Counted from the stretch's first letter, positions 54,195 to 63,524 are shown. The stretch is DNA of 64,000 nucleotides from Chitinophagaceae bacterium (GCA_026415715.1 JAOAGO010000007.1:19762-83761), one strand, 5' to 3'. Notes: generated by a model not told the origin, from the sequence alone. A program made the numbers and translations.

Positions 54195-54425
54195 TGATCG
54201 TTTTATGCTTTCCGGACATTTTGTCGATTTAGAACTGAACGGATAAAGCCGGAAAGAAAGAGCGGATTCTAAACCTTTTGAATTTGATGAATTTCTGAAA
54301 AGATACCAATATCTGCGGAAAAAATGTTAAACAAATAGAGGCAGTGTAAGACGAAGCAGAATATGGTATTTTGAAAAAACTGAAAAGTATAAGAAGAAGA
54401 AATAAAAATTTTTGGCATTAAAATT
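54195..54425. other. Spacer nuoL to nuoM
   Basis: About 230 bp, A/T-rich, with only frames shorter than 15 codons on the plus strand. No hairpin or promoter box could be recognised. Confidence 0.4.
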
Positions 54426-55913
54426 ATGTATTCCGTATTGCTCATATTGATTCCTTTACTCGGCGGAGTAGTGAGCTTCTTTATAAAAAGCGAACGTTCG
54501 GCCAGAATCAATTCTTTGTTTACGTCACTGTTATCGCTGGGAGTTGTTTTGGCAGGGCTTTTATTTTATCGCGAAGATAAATACTGGATACACGATGGCG
54601 CATGGCTTAGTGTTTTCAACAGCAGTTTTTCATTAAAAGCCGATGGGCTCAGTAAAATCTTTATTTTGCTAAATGCGCTGGCTTATGTGCTTTTGTTCGT
54701 TTCGGGTTGGAAAGTTACTTATCACAACATTAACCGGTTTTATGGCCTTTTTTTGCTTACCCAGGCGGGTATGACAGGAACTTTTCTGGCTTACGATGCC
54801 CTGCTGTTTTACTTTTTTTGGGAACTGGCGCTGATACCTATGTATTTTTTATGTTCTCAATGGGGAGGCCCCAGGAGAATTTCCGTAACCCTGAAGTTTT
54901 TTATATACACATTCGCCGGTTCTGTTCTGATGCTGGTGAGCATTCTTTACCTGTATTCTAAAACATCCGGAATGAGTTTTTCATTTCAGGAATTTGCCGA
55001 CACCCGCCTGCAGCCGGCCCGGCAGATTTGGTTATTCTGGTTGTTTTTTATCGGGCTTGCCATTAAGATGCCTGTATTTCCCCTGCACACATGGCAGCCG
55101 GATACATATGAACAATCTCCTTATCCCGGAACGGCCGTATTAAGTGCCGTAATGGCCAAAATGGGTTTGTTTGGACTTTTGCGCTGGTTGTTTCATGTTT
55201 TACCGATAGCTTCTTTTCAGTGGGCTGATTTTATAACTCCGCTTGCCCTGTCCGGTGCTATTTATGCCTCGCTGCTGGCCTTTCGCCAGGATGATCTGAA
55301 ACGGTTCGCAGCTTACTCTTCCATGGCGCACATGGGTTTATTGTGTGCAGCTTCCTTTGCTCAAAATCTGATGGGTTTTCAGGGCGTGATGCTTCAGGCA
55401 TTTAATCACGGAATCAATATACTCGGGTTGTGGATCATTGTAGAAATCATTGAGCGTAAAACAGGAACCCGGAAGATGAGTGAGTTGGGCGGGCTCTCTC
55501 AAAAGGCACCGGCGCTTTCCGTTTTTCTGATGGTGATTGCACTGGCCAACATTGCCCTGCCCTTAACCAACTCTTTTCCCGGAGAATTTCTTATGATATC
55601 GGGCATTTTTACTACCCTTTCTAAATATAATGTTTGGTTTACAGTATTGGCGGGATTAGGAATCATTCTGGGAGCCGTGTATATGCTCAACATGATCAGA
55701 AAAGTTTTTTTCGGTGAGGAAAAAGAAAGCGTTTTTGCAGTTACCGATATTTCGTGGAATGAAAAAACGGCGCTCGGCATTATTGTAGGAATTATTCTGG
55801 TGCTGGGGGTATATCCGCAGTTGCTGCTTCAGGAAACATCGGCAACTGCCGGCGCCATCAATGAAAAATTTGAAATTGTCAGAAAAGCAGTTTTGGAACA
55901 ATTACTGAAGTAA
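54426..55913 (+). CDS. nuoM: NADH-quinone oxidoreductase subunit M
   Basis: Antiporter-like proton-pumping subunit, 495 residues and ~14 helices. Motifs: FYFFWELALIPMYFLCSQWGG with the conserved Glu, KMPVFPLHTWQPDTYEQSPYPGTAVLSAVMAKMGLFG with the channel Lys and His, and DLKRFAAYSSMAHMGLL. Complete. It is followed by nuoN after 9 bp. Confidence 0.96.
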   Translation: MYSVLLILIPLLGGVVSFFIKSERSARINSLFTSLLSLGVVLAGLLFYREDKYWIHDGAWLSVFNSSFSLKADGLSKIFILLNALAYVLLFVSGWKVTYHNINRFYGLFLLTQAGMTGTFLAYDALLFYFFWELALIPMYFLCSQWGGPRRISVTLKFFIYTFAGSVLMLVSILYLYSKTSGMSFSFQEFADTRLQPARQIWLFWLFFIGLAIKMPVFPLHTWQPDTYEQSPYPGTAVLSAVMAKMGLFGLLRWLFHVLPIASFQWADFITPLALSGAIYASLLAFRQDDLKRFAAYSSMAHMGLLCAASFAQNLMGFQGVMLQAFNHGINILGLWIIVEIIERKTGTRKMSELGGLSQKAPALSVFLMVIALANIALPLTNSFPGEFLMISGIFTTLSKYNVWFTVLAGLGIILGAVYMLNMIRKVFFGEEKESVFAVTDISWNEKTALGIIVGIILVLGVYPQLLLQETSATAGAINEKFEIVRKAVLEQLLK

Positions 55914-55922
55914 AAAATAACC

Positions 55923-57296
55923 ATGAATGTATTATTCCTTTCGGCGGTCTGGGGCGTAATGATGATGTTTACGGGCTTTCTGGTAAAATGTAAAACAAAA
56001 GTCCGTTATATCGCATTAACCGGAATGCTGTTGCTGGTCGCAGCTTCGGTGGCAGATTTTGCAGGATTTTCAGTATTCAACATCAAGGCACCGCACATGC
56101 TTTTTTTTGACAGGTTTTCGTTGCTTTTCATGATTATTGTCACCGCCACGGTACTGATTTATTTTTTACTTTCTTCCCGCGACATGGAAAAAGTCGGGAA
56201 TTATTACAGCGAATATTTTGCGCTGATTTTCTTTGTGATATGCGGTATGGGGCTGATTTCTTCCTTTCAGTCCCTGCTGATTCTTTTTCTGGGAATAGAA
56301 ATTATTTCAATTCCCCTTTACATCCTGGCGGGCACGGAAAAAAAGAATCTCAAGAGCAATGAAGCGGCGCTGAAATATTTTCTGATGGGCGCTTTTTCTA
56401 CCGGTATTATGCTGTTGGGTATTACCTTCCTTTACGGAGCAACGGGAACCTTTTCAACCGTATTTAAACTGGGACCCGATACTCCACCTTCCGCACTGAT
56501 GATTGTCGGTATGCTTTTGCTGTTTTTTTCCATGGCATTCAAAGCCTCACTGGTACCTTTTCATTTCTGGACACCCGATGTGTATGACGGCACCCCCTCT
56601 GTTTTTACCTCTTTTATGGCAACCATCGTAAAAGCGGCTGTGTTTATAGCTTTTCTGAAATTATTTGAAGAATCTTTTGGCGCCCTGCATACAAAATGGC
56701 AATGGATTGCCGCAGTAATTACGGCTGCCACGCTGATTGTCGGGAATATTACAGCCGTATTTCAGCAAAGCGTAAAGCGCATGCTCGCTTATTCCAGTAT
56801 TGCGCAGGCGGGATTCATGATGCTGGCTGTTTTTGCTTTAAATACAGACGGTAAGGAAGGATTGTTACTGTACGCCGTAGCGTACAGCCTGGCCACCATA
56901 GGCATTTTTGCCGTATTAGCAAAAATGAATGATTATACCTATTCAGGATTTAACGGCCTTGCCCGTTATGAACCCCTGATTGCCTTTTCGGTTACCGTAT
57001 TTCTTTTGTCGCTGGCCGGCATACCCCTTACAGCCGGTTTCTTGTCCAAGTTCTATATGCTCAAAGCGGCTATGATAAACGGAAGCGGTTTGTGGTTAAT
57101 TATACTGGCTATTCTCATGGCTTGCGTCAGCATATATTATTATTTCAGAGTTATACAGGCCATGTATTTTAAAGAACCTGAATTGCCACAGTTTTCCGCG
57201 CACCCTTCGTTTCGGCTGGGATTAATTGCCGTATCTGCACTTCTCATTTTGTTTGGCATATTCCCGAACTGGATTCTGAACTGGCTTTATTTCTGA
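55923..57296 (+). CDS. nuoN: NADH-quinone oxidoreductase subunit N
   Basis: Third antiporter-like subunit, 457 residues and ~14 helices. Motifs: LFLGIEIISIPLYILAG with the conserved Glu, MAFKASLVPFHFWTPDVYDGTPSVFTSFMATIVKAA, and VKRMLAYSSIAQAGFM. It completes the set of fourteen subunits A-N. The gene after it, 47 bp away, is an ABC permease with no link to complex I. Confidence 0.96.
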   Translation: MNVLFLSAVWGVMMMFTGFLVKCKTKVRYIALTGMLLLVAASVADFAGFSVFNIKAPHMLFFDRFSLLFMIIVTATVLIYFLLSSRDMEKVGNYYSEYFALIFFVICGMGLISSFQSLLILFLGIEIISIPLYILAGTEKKNLKSNEAALKYFLMGAFSTGIMLLGITFLYGATGTFSTVFKLGPDTPPSALMIVGMLLLFFSMAFKASLVPFHFWTPDVYDGTPSVFTSFMATIVKAAVFIAFLKLFEESFGALHTKWQWIAAVITAATLIVGNITAVFQQSVKRMLAYSSIAQAGFMMLAVFALNTDGKEGLLLYAVAYSLATIGIFAVLAKMNDYTYSGFNGLARYEPLIAFSVTVFLLSLAGIPLTAGFLSKFYMLKAAMINGSGLWLIILAILMACVSIYYYFRVIQAMYFKEPELPQFSAHPSFRLGLIAVSALLILFGIFPNWILNWLYF

Positions 57297-57319
57297 TTCT
57301 ACCAAGGCTTTGCCGTAAA

Positions 57320-57343
57320 ATTCCTTAATTTCATGTAAGGAAT
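57320..57343 (+). promoter_or_regulatory. Hairpin that may cover the ribosome site of the permease gene
   Basis: ATTCCTTA pairs perfectly with TAAGGAAT (eight base pairs, eight-base loop). The 3' arm contains the purine-rich AAGGA and ends right at the ATG at 57344. In RNA it could limit translation of the permease or act at the nuoN 3' end. No T tract follows, so it is not a usual terminator. Confidence 0.4.
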
Positions 57344-58618
57344 ATGAAATGGGTTGATATCATTCGGCTGGCCTATCGTACGGTACTGAGCAACAGGCTG
57401 AGAACCGGAATCACGGTAGCCATCATTGCATTCGGTATTATGGCATTGGTAGGGATTATTACGGCTATCAAGGCCATGAATCAGAAATTTACAGAAAGCT
57501 TTTCCACCATGGGGGCTAATGCCTTTACGGTACGGTTTAAAGAAAGAAACATACGGTTCGGAAACAGCCGCTCGGAATTAAAATTGTCCCGCAAGGGGCA
57601 GCGTAAAGAAAAAGTTTCCAACCTGGGGAAAATGATTACCAAAGAAGAGGCAGAGGAGTTCATCAAGCGTTTTGATTATCCCTCGCTGAAAAGTATTTCT
57701 TTGTTTGCCGGGCGAAGCAATGTGGTGTCATTTGAAAGCAGAAAAACCAGTCCCAACGTGGTGCTATTTGGCGGTGATGAAAATTATCTTTCCTTAAACG
57801 GATTTACCGTGTATGCCGGACGCAACCTGAACCGTCAGGATGTATTGTCTGCAAGAAATGTTTGCCTTCTGGGCTACGATGTGGCCAAAAAATTATTCCG
57901 TGAAAATCCCGCTATGGCTTTGCAGGCTGTTGTGCGCATCAACGGAAAACCTTATCAGGTCATCGGGGTGCTGGAAAGCCGGGGGTCATCATTTGGATTT
58001 AGCCGCGATAACGTGGTGATTTCATCATACACCAATGTACACAAAAACTTTCCTCAAGGCTTTTCTTTTGTGATGGGGGTGGCTGTGCCTGACCTGATGC
58101 GGGTACCCGAAGCAATGGGAGAAGCCGAAGGTATATTTCGGGCCATTCGCAGGCTGAATGTTAAAGAAGAAAACAATTTTGTAATTGAACGAAGTGACAG
58201 TATTGCCGAGAGGGCCATGCGAAGCCTAGGTTTTCTTACCATATCTGCTTCCGTTATCGGACTCATCACCTTAATCGGGGCAGCTATTGGATTAATGAAT
58301 ATCATGCTGGTTTCTGTGTCTGAAAGAACAAGAGAGGTGGGTTTGATAAAAGCCATTGGGGGTAAAAACCAAACAGTAAGCCGGCAATTTCTTTCAGAAG
58401 CAGTTATAATCAGTGTGTTGGGAGCGGTTGGCGGTATTTTTCTGGGTGTTCTGGTGGGAAATATTTTTTCTATAGTATTGAAAACAGGATTCGTAGTTCC
58501 CTGGAACTGGGTTATTTATGGAATTATCCTGTGTACGATTGTTGGCCTGGTAGCCGGTTGGTATCCGGCGCTGAAGGCCGGCCGGCTGAATCCGATTGAA
58601 GCTTTACGGTATGAATAG
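57344..58618 (+). CDS. MacB/FtsX-type ABC permease
   Basis: A 424-residue permease: first helix at residues ~20-42 (TGITVAIIAFGIMALVGII), a large periplasmic MacB-PCD-type domain to about residue 300, then three helices forming the FtsX fold with the motif ERTREVGLIKAIGGKNQTVSRQFLSEA. Such proteins work with a LolD/MacB-type ATPase to extrude or move lipoproteins, peptides or other substrates by mechanotransmission. The ATPase is not adjacent, so it is an orphan here. A hairpin overlaps its start region. Confidence 0.9.
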   Translation: MKWVDIIRLAYRTVLSNRLRTGITVAIIAFGIMALVGIITAIKAMNQKFTESFSTMGANAFTVRFKERNIRFGNSRSELKLSRKGQRKEKVSNLGKMITKEEAEEFIKRFDYPSLKSISLFAGRSNVVSFESRKTSPNVVLFGGDENYLSLNGFTVYAGRNLNRQDVLSARNVCLLGYDVAKKLFRENPAMALQAVVRINGKPYQVIGVLESRGSSFGFSRDNVVISSYTNVHKNFPQGFSFVMGVAVPDLMRVPEAMGEAEGIFRAIRRLNVKEENNFVIERSDSIAERAMRSLGFLTISASVIGLITLIGAAIGLMNIMLVSVSERTREVGLIKAIGGKNQTVSRQFLSEAVIISVLGAVGGIFLGVLVGNIFSIVLKTGFVVPWNWVIYGIILCTIVGLVAGWYPALKAGRLNPIEALRYE

Positions 58619-58744
58619 TGATGAACTGAAAACGTTTGAGTTCTTTTTTAAAAAGGTTTTTAATCTAAAATTCAGCAATTTGCCCGTGTGGTTTAAAAAA
58701 TTATTATCTTCCCCCAGAATTTTTTAAAAAAAAATTTACAAACT

Positions 58745-58752
58745 TATATTTG
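58745..58752 (+). promoter_or_regulatory. Putative -7 promoter box of exbB
   Basis: TATATTTG matches TAnnTTTG, in the 206 bp A/T-rich gap before exbB. It would give a leader of about 70 bases. No TTTG box at the usual upstream distance. Confidence 0.4.
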
Positions 58753-58824
58753 TTTCAACTTTTTTATTAGCATTGTACGCAAATCAAAACACTTTTTTAT
58801 TTCTAACAATTAAAAAATTAGATC

Positions 58825-59679
58825 ATGGCAGAGAACAAACCAACTGCAACAGTGAAGGCAACATCTGTACAGCCCAAAAAGAGCAGTAATCTGATTTCAT
58901 GGATTGCACCGGTAGTGTGTATTGTGGCCGGATATTGTATCTGGCGTTTTATTATGGGAGACCCCAGCGGATTTAAAGAGCCTGCCGGTGGAGGTTTCTG
59001 GCCCCATCACAAAGGCCCGAAAGATGCATTTCACCGCATTTATGAAGGTGGAATTATCGTTCCGCTTCTGATTGGTATGTTTTTAATGGTGATTGTATTT
59101 TCTATTGAAAGATTTCTTACCATACGGAAAGCCTTAGGAAACGGCTCTATTGCTGATTTTATCCGTAAAGTACAATATCATTTGGCCAATCGAAACGTAG
59201 ATGCTGCTCTGGCTGAATGTGACAAGCAAAGAGGTTCGGTAGGTAATGTAATGAAAGCAGGTCTTCGTCGCTATAAAGAAATGATTCAGGATACCAGCCT
59301 TACCACGGATCAGAAAGTTTTAGCCATACAAAAAGAAGTAGAAGAAGCTACTGCGCTGGAACTACCCATGCTGCAGAAAAATCTTGTGTTTCTTTCTACC
59401 ATTACATCGGTTGGTACCCTTGTGGCGCTCTTAGGAACGGTTATGGGTATGATTCGTTCATTTGCCGCATTGGGTGAAGAAGGCGGAGGCGGAAGTGCCA
59501 CTTACGAACTGGCGGTCGGGATTTCAGAAGCGCTTTACAACACGGCTTTAGGTATTGGTACTTCGGCGCTGGCCCTGATTATGTATAACATCTTCACAAC
59601 TAAAATTGACTCAATCACTTACGGAATTGATGAGTCTGGTTTTACATTGACCCAAAGCTTTGCATCACTCTATAAGTAA
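58825..59679 (+). CDS. exbB: ExbB/TolQ/MotA-type proton channel protein
   Basis: A 284-residue membrane protein that, with ExbD, uses the proton gradient to energise TonB. It has an additional first helix (LISWIAPVVCIVAGYCIWRFI), the helix IIVPLLIGMFLMVIVFSIERFLTIRK with the conserved Glu-Arg, and the C-terminal pair of helices with VGTLVALLGTVMGMIRSFAAL and ISEALYNTALGIGTSALALIMYNIF. It heads a four-gene unit, exbB-exbD-exbD-tonB. Confidence 0.95.
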   Translation: MAENKPTATVKATSVQPKKSSNLISWIAPVVCIVAGYCIWRFIMGDPSGFKEPAGGGFWPHHKGPKDAFHRIYEGGIIVPLLIGMFLMVIVFSIERFLTIRKALGNGSIADFIRKVQYHLANRNVDAALAECDKQRGSVGNVMKAGLRRYKEMIQDTSLTTDQKVLAIQKEVEEATALELPMLQKNLVFLSTITSVGTLVALLGTVMGMIRSFAALGEEGGGGSATYELAVGISEALYNTALGIGTSALALIMYNIFTTKIDSITYGIDESGFTLTQSFASLYK

Positions 59680-59745
59680 AAAAGTTGTGCAGGCTATATG
59701 GAAAATTGAAGAAAAATAATCTTAATTTAAGAAATTAATTTTAGT

Positions 59746-60408
59746 ATGCCCAGCGTAAAAATTCCGCGGAAAAGCACGGATACGGATATGACACCGTTTG
59801 TGGATGTGGCATTTCTGATTTTGTCATTCTTTATTATGGCCACAAAATTTAAGCCCCCGCAACCGGTTGAAATTGAAACTCCTGCTTCCGTTCAGGCGCA
59901 AACTTTGCCGGAAGATAAGGCGGTGATGATTTCTATAGATTCTTTAAACAGGGTATTCTTTACGTTGCTGTCGGAAAAAGATGAATCTAAATATTTAGAT
60001 GTCATAAAGGATATAGATGCTAATTTTAAACTGGGTCTTACACCGGCCGAAATGCAAAATTTCCGACATACCTATATGATAGGCGTACCTATCGGTTCAT
60101 TAAAGCAACTGCTGAGCATCGATCCCAAAGAACATAAAATGGAAACCCAGCCCGGAATTCCGGTATCTGATTCAAATAATAATGAACTGGTGTGGTGGAT
60201 CAGAGCAGTAAAAAATGCATTTGCCGGGGAAAAGGGATTCAGATATTTAATAAAGGGTGACGGAAGATCAAAATATCCGGCTTTTGACGCTGTGATTTAC
60301 GCCTTAAAAAAGAATGAAGAGTTTAAATATAATTTAGTTACGTCTTTGGATGAAGTACCGCCCGGCACCGAATTTGATAAAACCCGATTCTTCAAACCTG
60401 AGGAATAA
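59746..60408 (+). CDS. exbD: ExbD/TolR family protein, first copy
   Basis: A 220-residue single-helix protein. The N-terminal helix carries the proton-path Asp in TDTDMTPFVDVAFLILSFFIMA. The periplasmic part, ~180 residues, is longer than the ~100 of E. coli ExbD. Two ExbD copies before tonB are typical of Bacteroidota. Confidence 0.93.
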   Translation: MPSVKIPRKSTDTDMTPFVDVAFLILSFFIMATKFKPPQPVEIETPASVQAQTLPEDKAVMISIDSLNRVFFTLLSEKDESKYLDVIKDIDANFKLGLTPAEMQNFRHTYMIGVPIGSLKQLLSIDPKEHKMETQPGIPVSDSNNNELVWWIRAVKNAFAGEKGFRYLIKGDGRSKYPAFDAVIYALKKNEEFKYNLVTSLDEVPPGTEFDKTRFFKPEE

Positions 60409-60426
60409 TTAAAAAAATTTTAAACT

Positions 60427-61068
60427 ATGGCAAGTATTGATACCGGCGCCGAAAGTCCCCAAAAAAAAGGACCCGGCGTGAAAAAAGCAAAAAAGTTATC
60501 TACCCGGATTGATATGACTCCGATGGTGGATCTCGGATTTCTGCTCATCACTTTCTTCGTCTTTACGGCCACATTGAGTTCGCCGACTACACTGGATCTC
60601 AATATGCCTAAAGATGTGGAAGACGAAAAGAAGAAGACGGAAGTAAAAGAATCCGGTGTTTTAACCATCTTATTAGGTAAGGCAAACCAGGTGTATTACT
60701 ATGAAGGAAAATTAAATGAAGATGCTTCCAACTTCAAAACTTCTTCATATAAGGCCATCCGGGATGTTATAATTAATAAGAAAAAAGATGTAAAAAGCCG
60801 TTATAACCCGGCAAATGTTGATCCTGTAATTTGTGAAGAAGAGAAAAAGAAAGCCAAAAAGAAGGGTGATCCGGAATGGGAAAAAGCATGTGAGGATATT
60901 GATTTTATGGTTATTATCAAACCCAATGCCGATGCAACTTATAAAAATGTAGTGGATATTCTGGATGAAATGACAATTAATCAGGTAAAGCGTTATGCCA
61001 TGGTAAAGCCCTACGAAGCTGAATTAAAAGTGATCAAAGCCACGGAAGAAGCGAATGGAATAAAGTAA
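60427..61068 (+). CDS. exbD: ExbD/TolR family protein, second copy
   Basis: A 213-residue paralogue of the previous gene with a Lys-rich N-terminus and the helix IDMTPMVDLGFLLITFFVFTATL that holds the conserved Asp. The periplasmic part is Lys-rich and differs clearly from the first copy, with a Cys pair (DPVICEEEKKKAK and KACEDIDF). The two probably form a hetero-assembly or serve different TonB partners. It starts 18 bp after the first copy. Confidence 0.93.
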   Translation: MASIDTGAESPQKKGPGVKKAKKLSTRIDMTPMVDLGFLLITFFVFTATLSSPTTLDLNMPKDVEDEKKKTEVKESGVLTILLGKANQVYYYEGKLNEDASNFKTSSYKAIRDVIINKKKDVKSRYNPANVDPVICEEEKKKAKKKGDPEWEKACEDIDFMVIIKPNADATYKNVVDILDEMTINQVKRYAMVKPYEAELKVIKATEEANGIK

Positions 61069-61129
61069 TTTTTATAAATACCGTGTGAAGTTTTACCTTT
61101 TTTGCATCATATTATAAACTTAATAAAAC

Positions 61130-61972
61130 ATGGATGCCAATAAAATTTTAACATCAGATATTTTAGACCTGATATTTGAAGGACGAAATAAGGAGTATGG
61201 CGCCTACCAGCTGAGAAAAACATACAATCGCCGTATTACAACGGCTTTGCTGATCACAGCATCCGTTGCAGCAATTGCCTTATTGAGTTCTTTTCTGGCC
61301 AGCGCCATAAAAAGTAAAAAAGTCAATAAGCTGAAAATTACAGAAATGACTATTCAGGATATAAAGCAAAATGAAAAAAAAGAGCCTCCACCTCCGCCGC
61401 CTCCTCCGCCACCTCCCAAACAGGAACCTCCTAAAGTGGAAATGAAACAATTTACTCCTCCGGTAATCAAAAAAGATGAGGAAGTGGAAAAGCCACCTCC
61501 ACCTCAGGAAGAGTTAAAAGAAGTTAAAATAGCCGAAATAACCCAGGAGGGTGTAAAGGACGAAGGTATTGTGGCGCCTGCCGTAATTGATGAAGGGAAA
61601 CAAATTGTAGAGGAAAAAAAGGTTCAACCAGAAGATGACGAAAACAAAGTGTTTGATAAAGTGGAAATTGAAGCCAGTTTTCCGGGTGGCGATGCCAAAT
61701 GGCGAAGATATCTGGAAACAAATTTGAATGCCGATGTTCCCGTAGAAAATGGCGCCCCCGAAGGTACTTATACCGTGGTGATTCAGTTTATAGTGGACAA
61801 AGAAGGAAATATCAGTGATGTAAAGCCTTTAACCAATCATGGCTACGGAATGGAAGAGGAAGCCATGCGGGTTATCAAAAAAGGGCCGAAATGGAATCCT
61901 GCTATCCAAAACGGACGTCAGGTAAAGGCTTACAGAAAGCAGCCTATTACCTTTAAAGTAGAAGCTTCCTGA
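61130..61972 (+). CDS. tonB: TonB energy transducer
   Basis: A 280-residue TonB-family protein. The start DANKILTSDILDLIFEGRNKEYGAYQLRKTY is the Bacteroidota-type cytoplasmic segment; the membrane helix follows (ALLITASVAAIALLSSFLAS). A proline-rich spacer (residues ~85-130, with a run of eleven Pro) spans the periplasm, and the C-terminal TonB domain is at about 185-280 (SFPGGDAKWRRYLETNLN and ending ITFKVEAS). It transmits energy to SusC-like and siderophore receptors; one such gene begins 1.5 kb downstream. A terminator closes the unit. Confidence 0.95.
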   Translation: MDANKILTSDILDLIFEGRNKEYGAYQLRKTYNRRITTALLITASVAAIALLSSFLASAIKSKKVNKLKITEMTIQDIKQNEKKEPPPPPPPPPPPKQEPPKVEMKQFTPPVIKKDEEVEKPPPPQEELKEVKIAEITQEGVKDEGIVAPAVIDEGKQIVEEKKVQPEDDENKVFDKVEIEASFPGGDAKWRRYLETNLNADVPVENGAPEGTYTVVIQFIVDKEGNISDVKPLTNHGYGMEEEAMRVIKKGPKWNPAIQNGRQVKAYRKQPITFKVEAS

Positions 61973-61994
61973 TAATATTTTTCAAAAAGAAGTT

Positions 61995-62024
61995 AACCCT
62001 TCTCATGCGGAAGGGTTTTTTTAT
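61995..62024 (+). terminator. Rho-independent terminator after tonB
   Basis: AACCCTTC pairs with GAAGGGTT across a seven-base loop and runs into a stretch of seven or more T. It lies ~22 bases past the tonB stop. Confidence 0.85.
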
Positions 62025-62048
62025 TTTAATTCAAACTACCCGATTTCC

Positions 62049-62056
62049 TACATTTG
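62049..62056 (+). promoter_or_regulatory. Putative -7 promoter box of mnmE
   Basis: TACATTTG matches TAnnTTTG and ends four bases before the mnmE ATG, so any transcript starting from it would be leaderless or nearly so. Confidence 0.4.
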
Positions 62057-62060
62057 AAGT

Positions 62061-63443
62061 ATGCAAAGTCATCTTGCCGGATGGGATGATACAATTGTGG
62101 CTCCGGCCACCCCTCCGGGTCATTCTGCCATTGCCGTTGTTCGCTTAAGCGGAACCCGGGCTATTGACATCGTAAACACAATGTTTCCGGCAAAAGACCT
62201 GAGCCGGCAGAACTCACACACCCTTCATGTGGGAATGTTGTACGATGAAAAAAAAGAACTGGACGAAGTAGTGATTTCCATCTACAGAAAACCCCGCTCA
62301 TATACAGGCGAAGATGTGGTGGAAATCAGTTGCCACGGCGCGCCGTTCATCGTGCAGGAAATTCTTTCAGCCTGTATAAAGCGCGGTGCCCGTCCGGCCC
62401 GGCCCGGAGAATTTACGCTGCGGGCTTTTATGAATAAAAAAATGGACCTTGCTCAGGCTGAGGCCGTTGCCGATTTAATTGCCAGTCAATCGGAAGCTTC
62501 AAAGAATACCGCATTAAAACAAATGCGCGGCGGCTTTTCGAAAGAATTAAATCAGCTCAGGGAACAATTGCTTCAGTTCTCTTCGCTGATGGAACTGGAA
62601 CTGGATTTCAGCCAGGAAGATGTAGAGTTCGCAGACCGTACGGCATTTTATGAGTTGCTGAACCAAATAGAACATAAAGTAAAACGTTTAGCGGATTCCT
62701 TTCAACACGGTAATGTCATTAAAAACGGTGTATCGGTGGTTATAGCCGGAAAACCGAATACCGGTAAATCTACTTTACTCAATGCCTTATTGAATGAAAA
62801 CCGTGCCATTGTCAGTGATATTCCCGGTACTACACGGGATACGATTGAAGAAATATTAAATATAGACGGCATATTATTCCGATTGATTGATACCGCCGGT
62901 ATCCGCTCTCATACGACGGATATCATTGAAAGTATGGGTATTGAAAAAACCTTTGAAAAGGTGAAAAAAGCAAATCTGGTGTTGTATCTCATCAACGCCG
63001 AAGAAGAGGCACACGAAATAGCGGAATCATTATCTACTTACGAAACAATGAATCCTCAAATCATATCCGTAGTAAATAAAACCGACGTTATAGGGGAGGA
63101 AACTGCTCGTATAAAATTTAAATTACTGAAAAATCCGGTTTTTATCTCGGCCAAGTATAATATAAACCTTGAACAGTTGAAAAAAGCAATGAAAGAAAAA
63201 ACCATCGGTAAAGAGAACTTTGCTGAAGATGTGGTGATCACAAATGCCCGGCATTTCAGCGCCCTGGAAGAAATACTCAAAAGCCTGAAGGATGTTAAGG
63301 CCGGATTAGAAAAAAATCTTCCTACCGATTTAATCACTATTGACATCAGACGTTGCCTGCATTATTTGGGTGAAATAACGGGAAGCATATCAACGGAAGA
63401 TCAGTTAGACTTCATTTTCAGCCGCTTTTGTATTGGAAAATAA
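62061..63443 (+). CDS. mnmE: tRNA modification GTPase MnmE
   Basis: With MnmG it installs the carboxymethylaminomethyl group on wobble U34 of tRNAs. The 460-residue protein has the N-terminal tetrahydrofolate-binding domain (TIVAPATPPGHSAIAVVRLSG, YTGEDVVEISCHG), a helical domain, the G domain with P-loop AGKPNTGKSTLL at about 230, DIPGTTRDT, DTAG and NKTD, and the C-terminal FCIGK with the catalytic Cys. Complete and typical. tRNA-Gln(TTG), a substrate class, is also in this window. Confidence 0.97.
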   Translation: MQSHLAGWDDTIVAPATPPGHSAIAVVRLSGTRAIDIVNTMFPAKDLSRQNSHTLHVGMLYDEKKELDEVVISIYRKPRSYTGEDVVEISCHGAPFIVQEILSACIKRGARPARPGEFTLRAFMNKKMDLAQAEAVADLIASQSEASKNTALKQMRGGFSKELNQLREQLLQFSSLMELELDFSQEDVEFADRTAFYELLNQIEHKVKRLADSFQHGNVIKNGVSVVIAGKPNTGKSTLLNALLNENRAIVSDIPGTTRDTIEEILNIDGILFRLIDTAGIRSHTTDIIESMGIEKTFEKVKKANLVLYLINAEEEAHEIAESLSTYETMNPQIISVVNKTDVIGEETARIKFKLLKNPVFISAKYNINLEQLKKAMKEKTIGKENFAEDVVITNARHFSALEEILKSLKDVKAGLEKNLPTDLITIDIRRCLHYLGEITGSISTEDQLDFIFSRFCIGK

Positions 63444-63489
63444 ATTTCAACTTTTTTTATTTTTAAATGTTAAATACTGATTAATAAAT

Positions 63490-63497
63490 TATTTTTG
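63490..63497 (+). promoter_or_regulatory. Putative -7 promoter box of the SusC-like gene
   Basis: TATTTTTG matches TAnnTTTG and lies 27 bases before the ATG at 63525. The region upstream is T-rich but has no clear TTTG at the right spacing. Confidence 0.4.
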
Positions 63498-63524
63498 AAT
63501 TTAAAACCAAAACACTAAAATACT

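Noticed and set aside
54269..54511. 80-codon minus-strand frame across the nuoL-nuoM spacer
   Set aside because: It overlaps the start of nuoM on the opposite strand and shows no protein-like pattern.
61380..61440. Repeated CCTCC/CCGCC units as a DNA repeat
   Set aside because: They encode the poly-proline spacer of TonB and need no other explanation.
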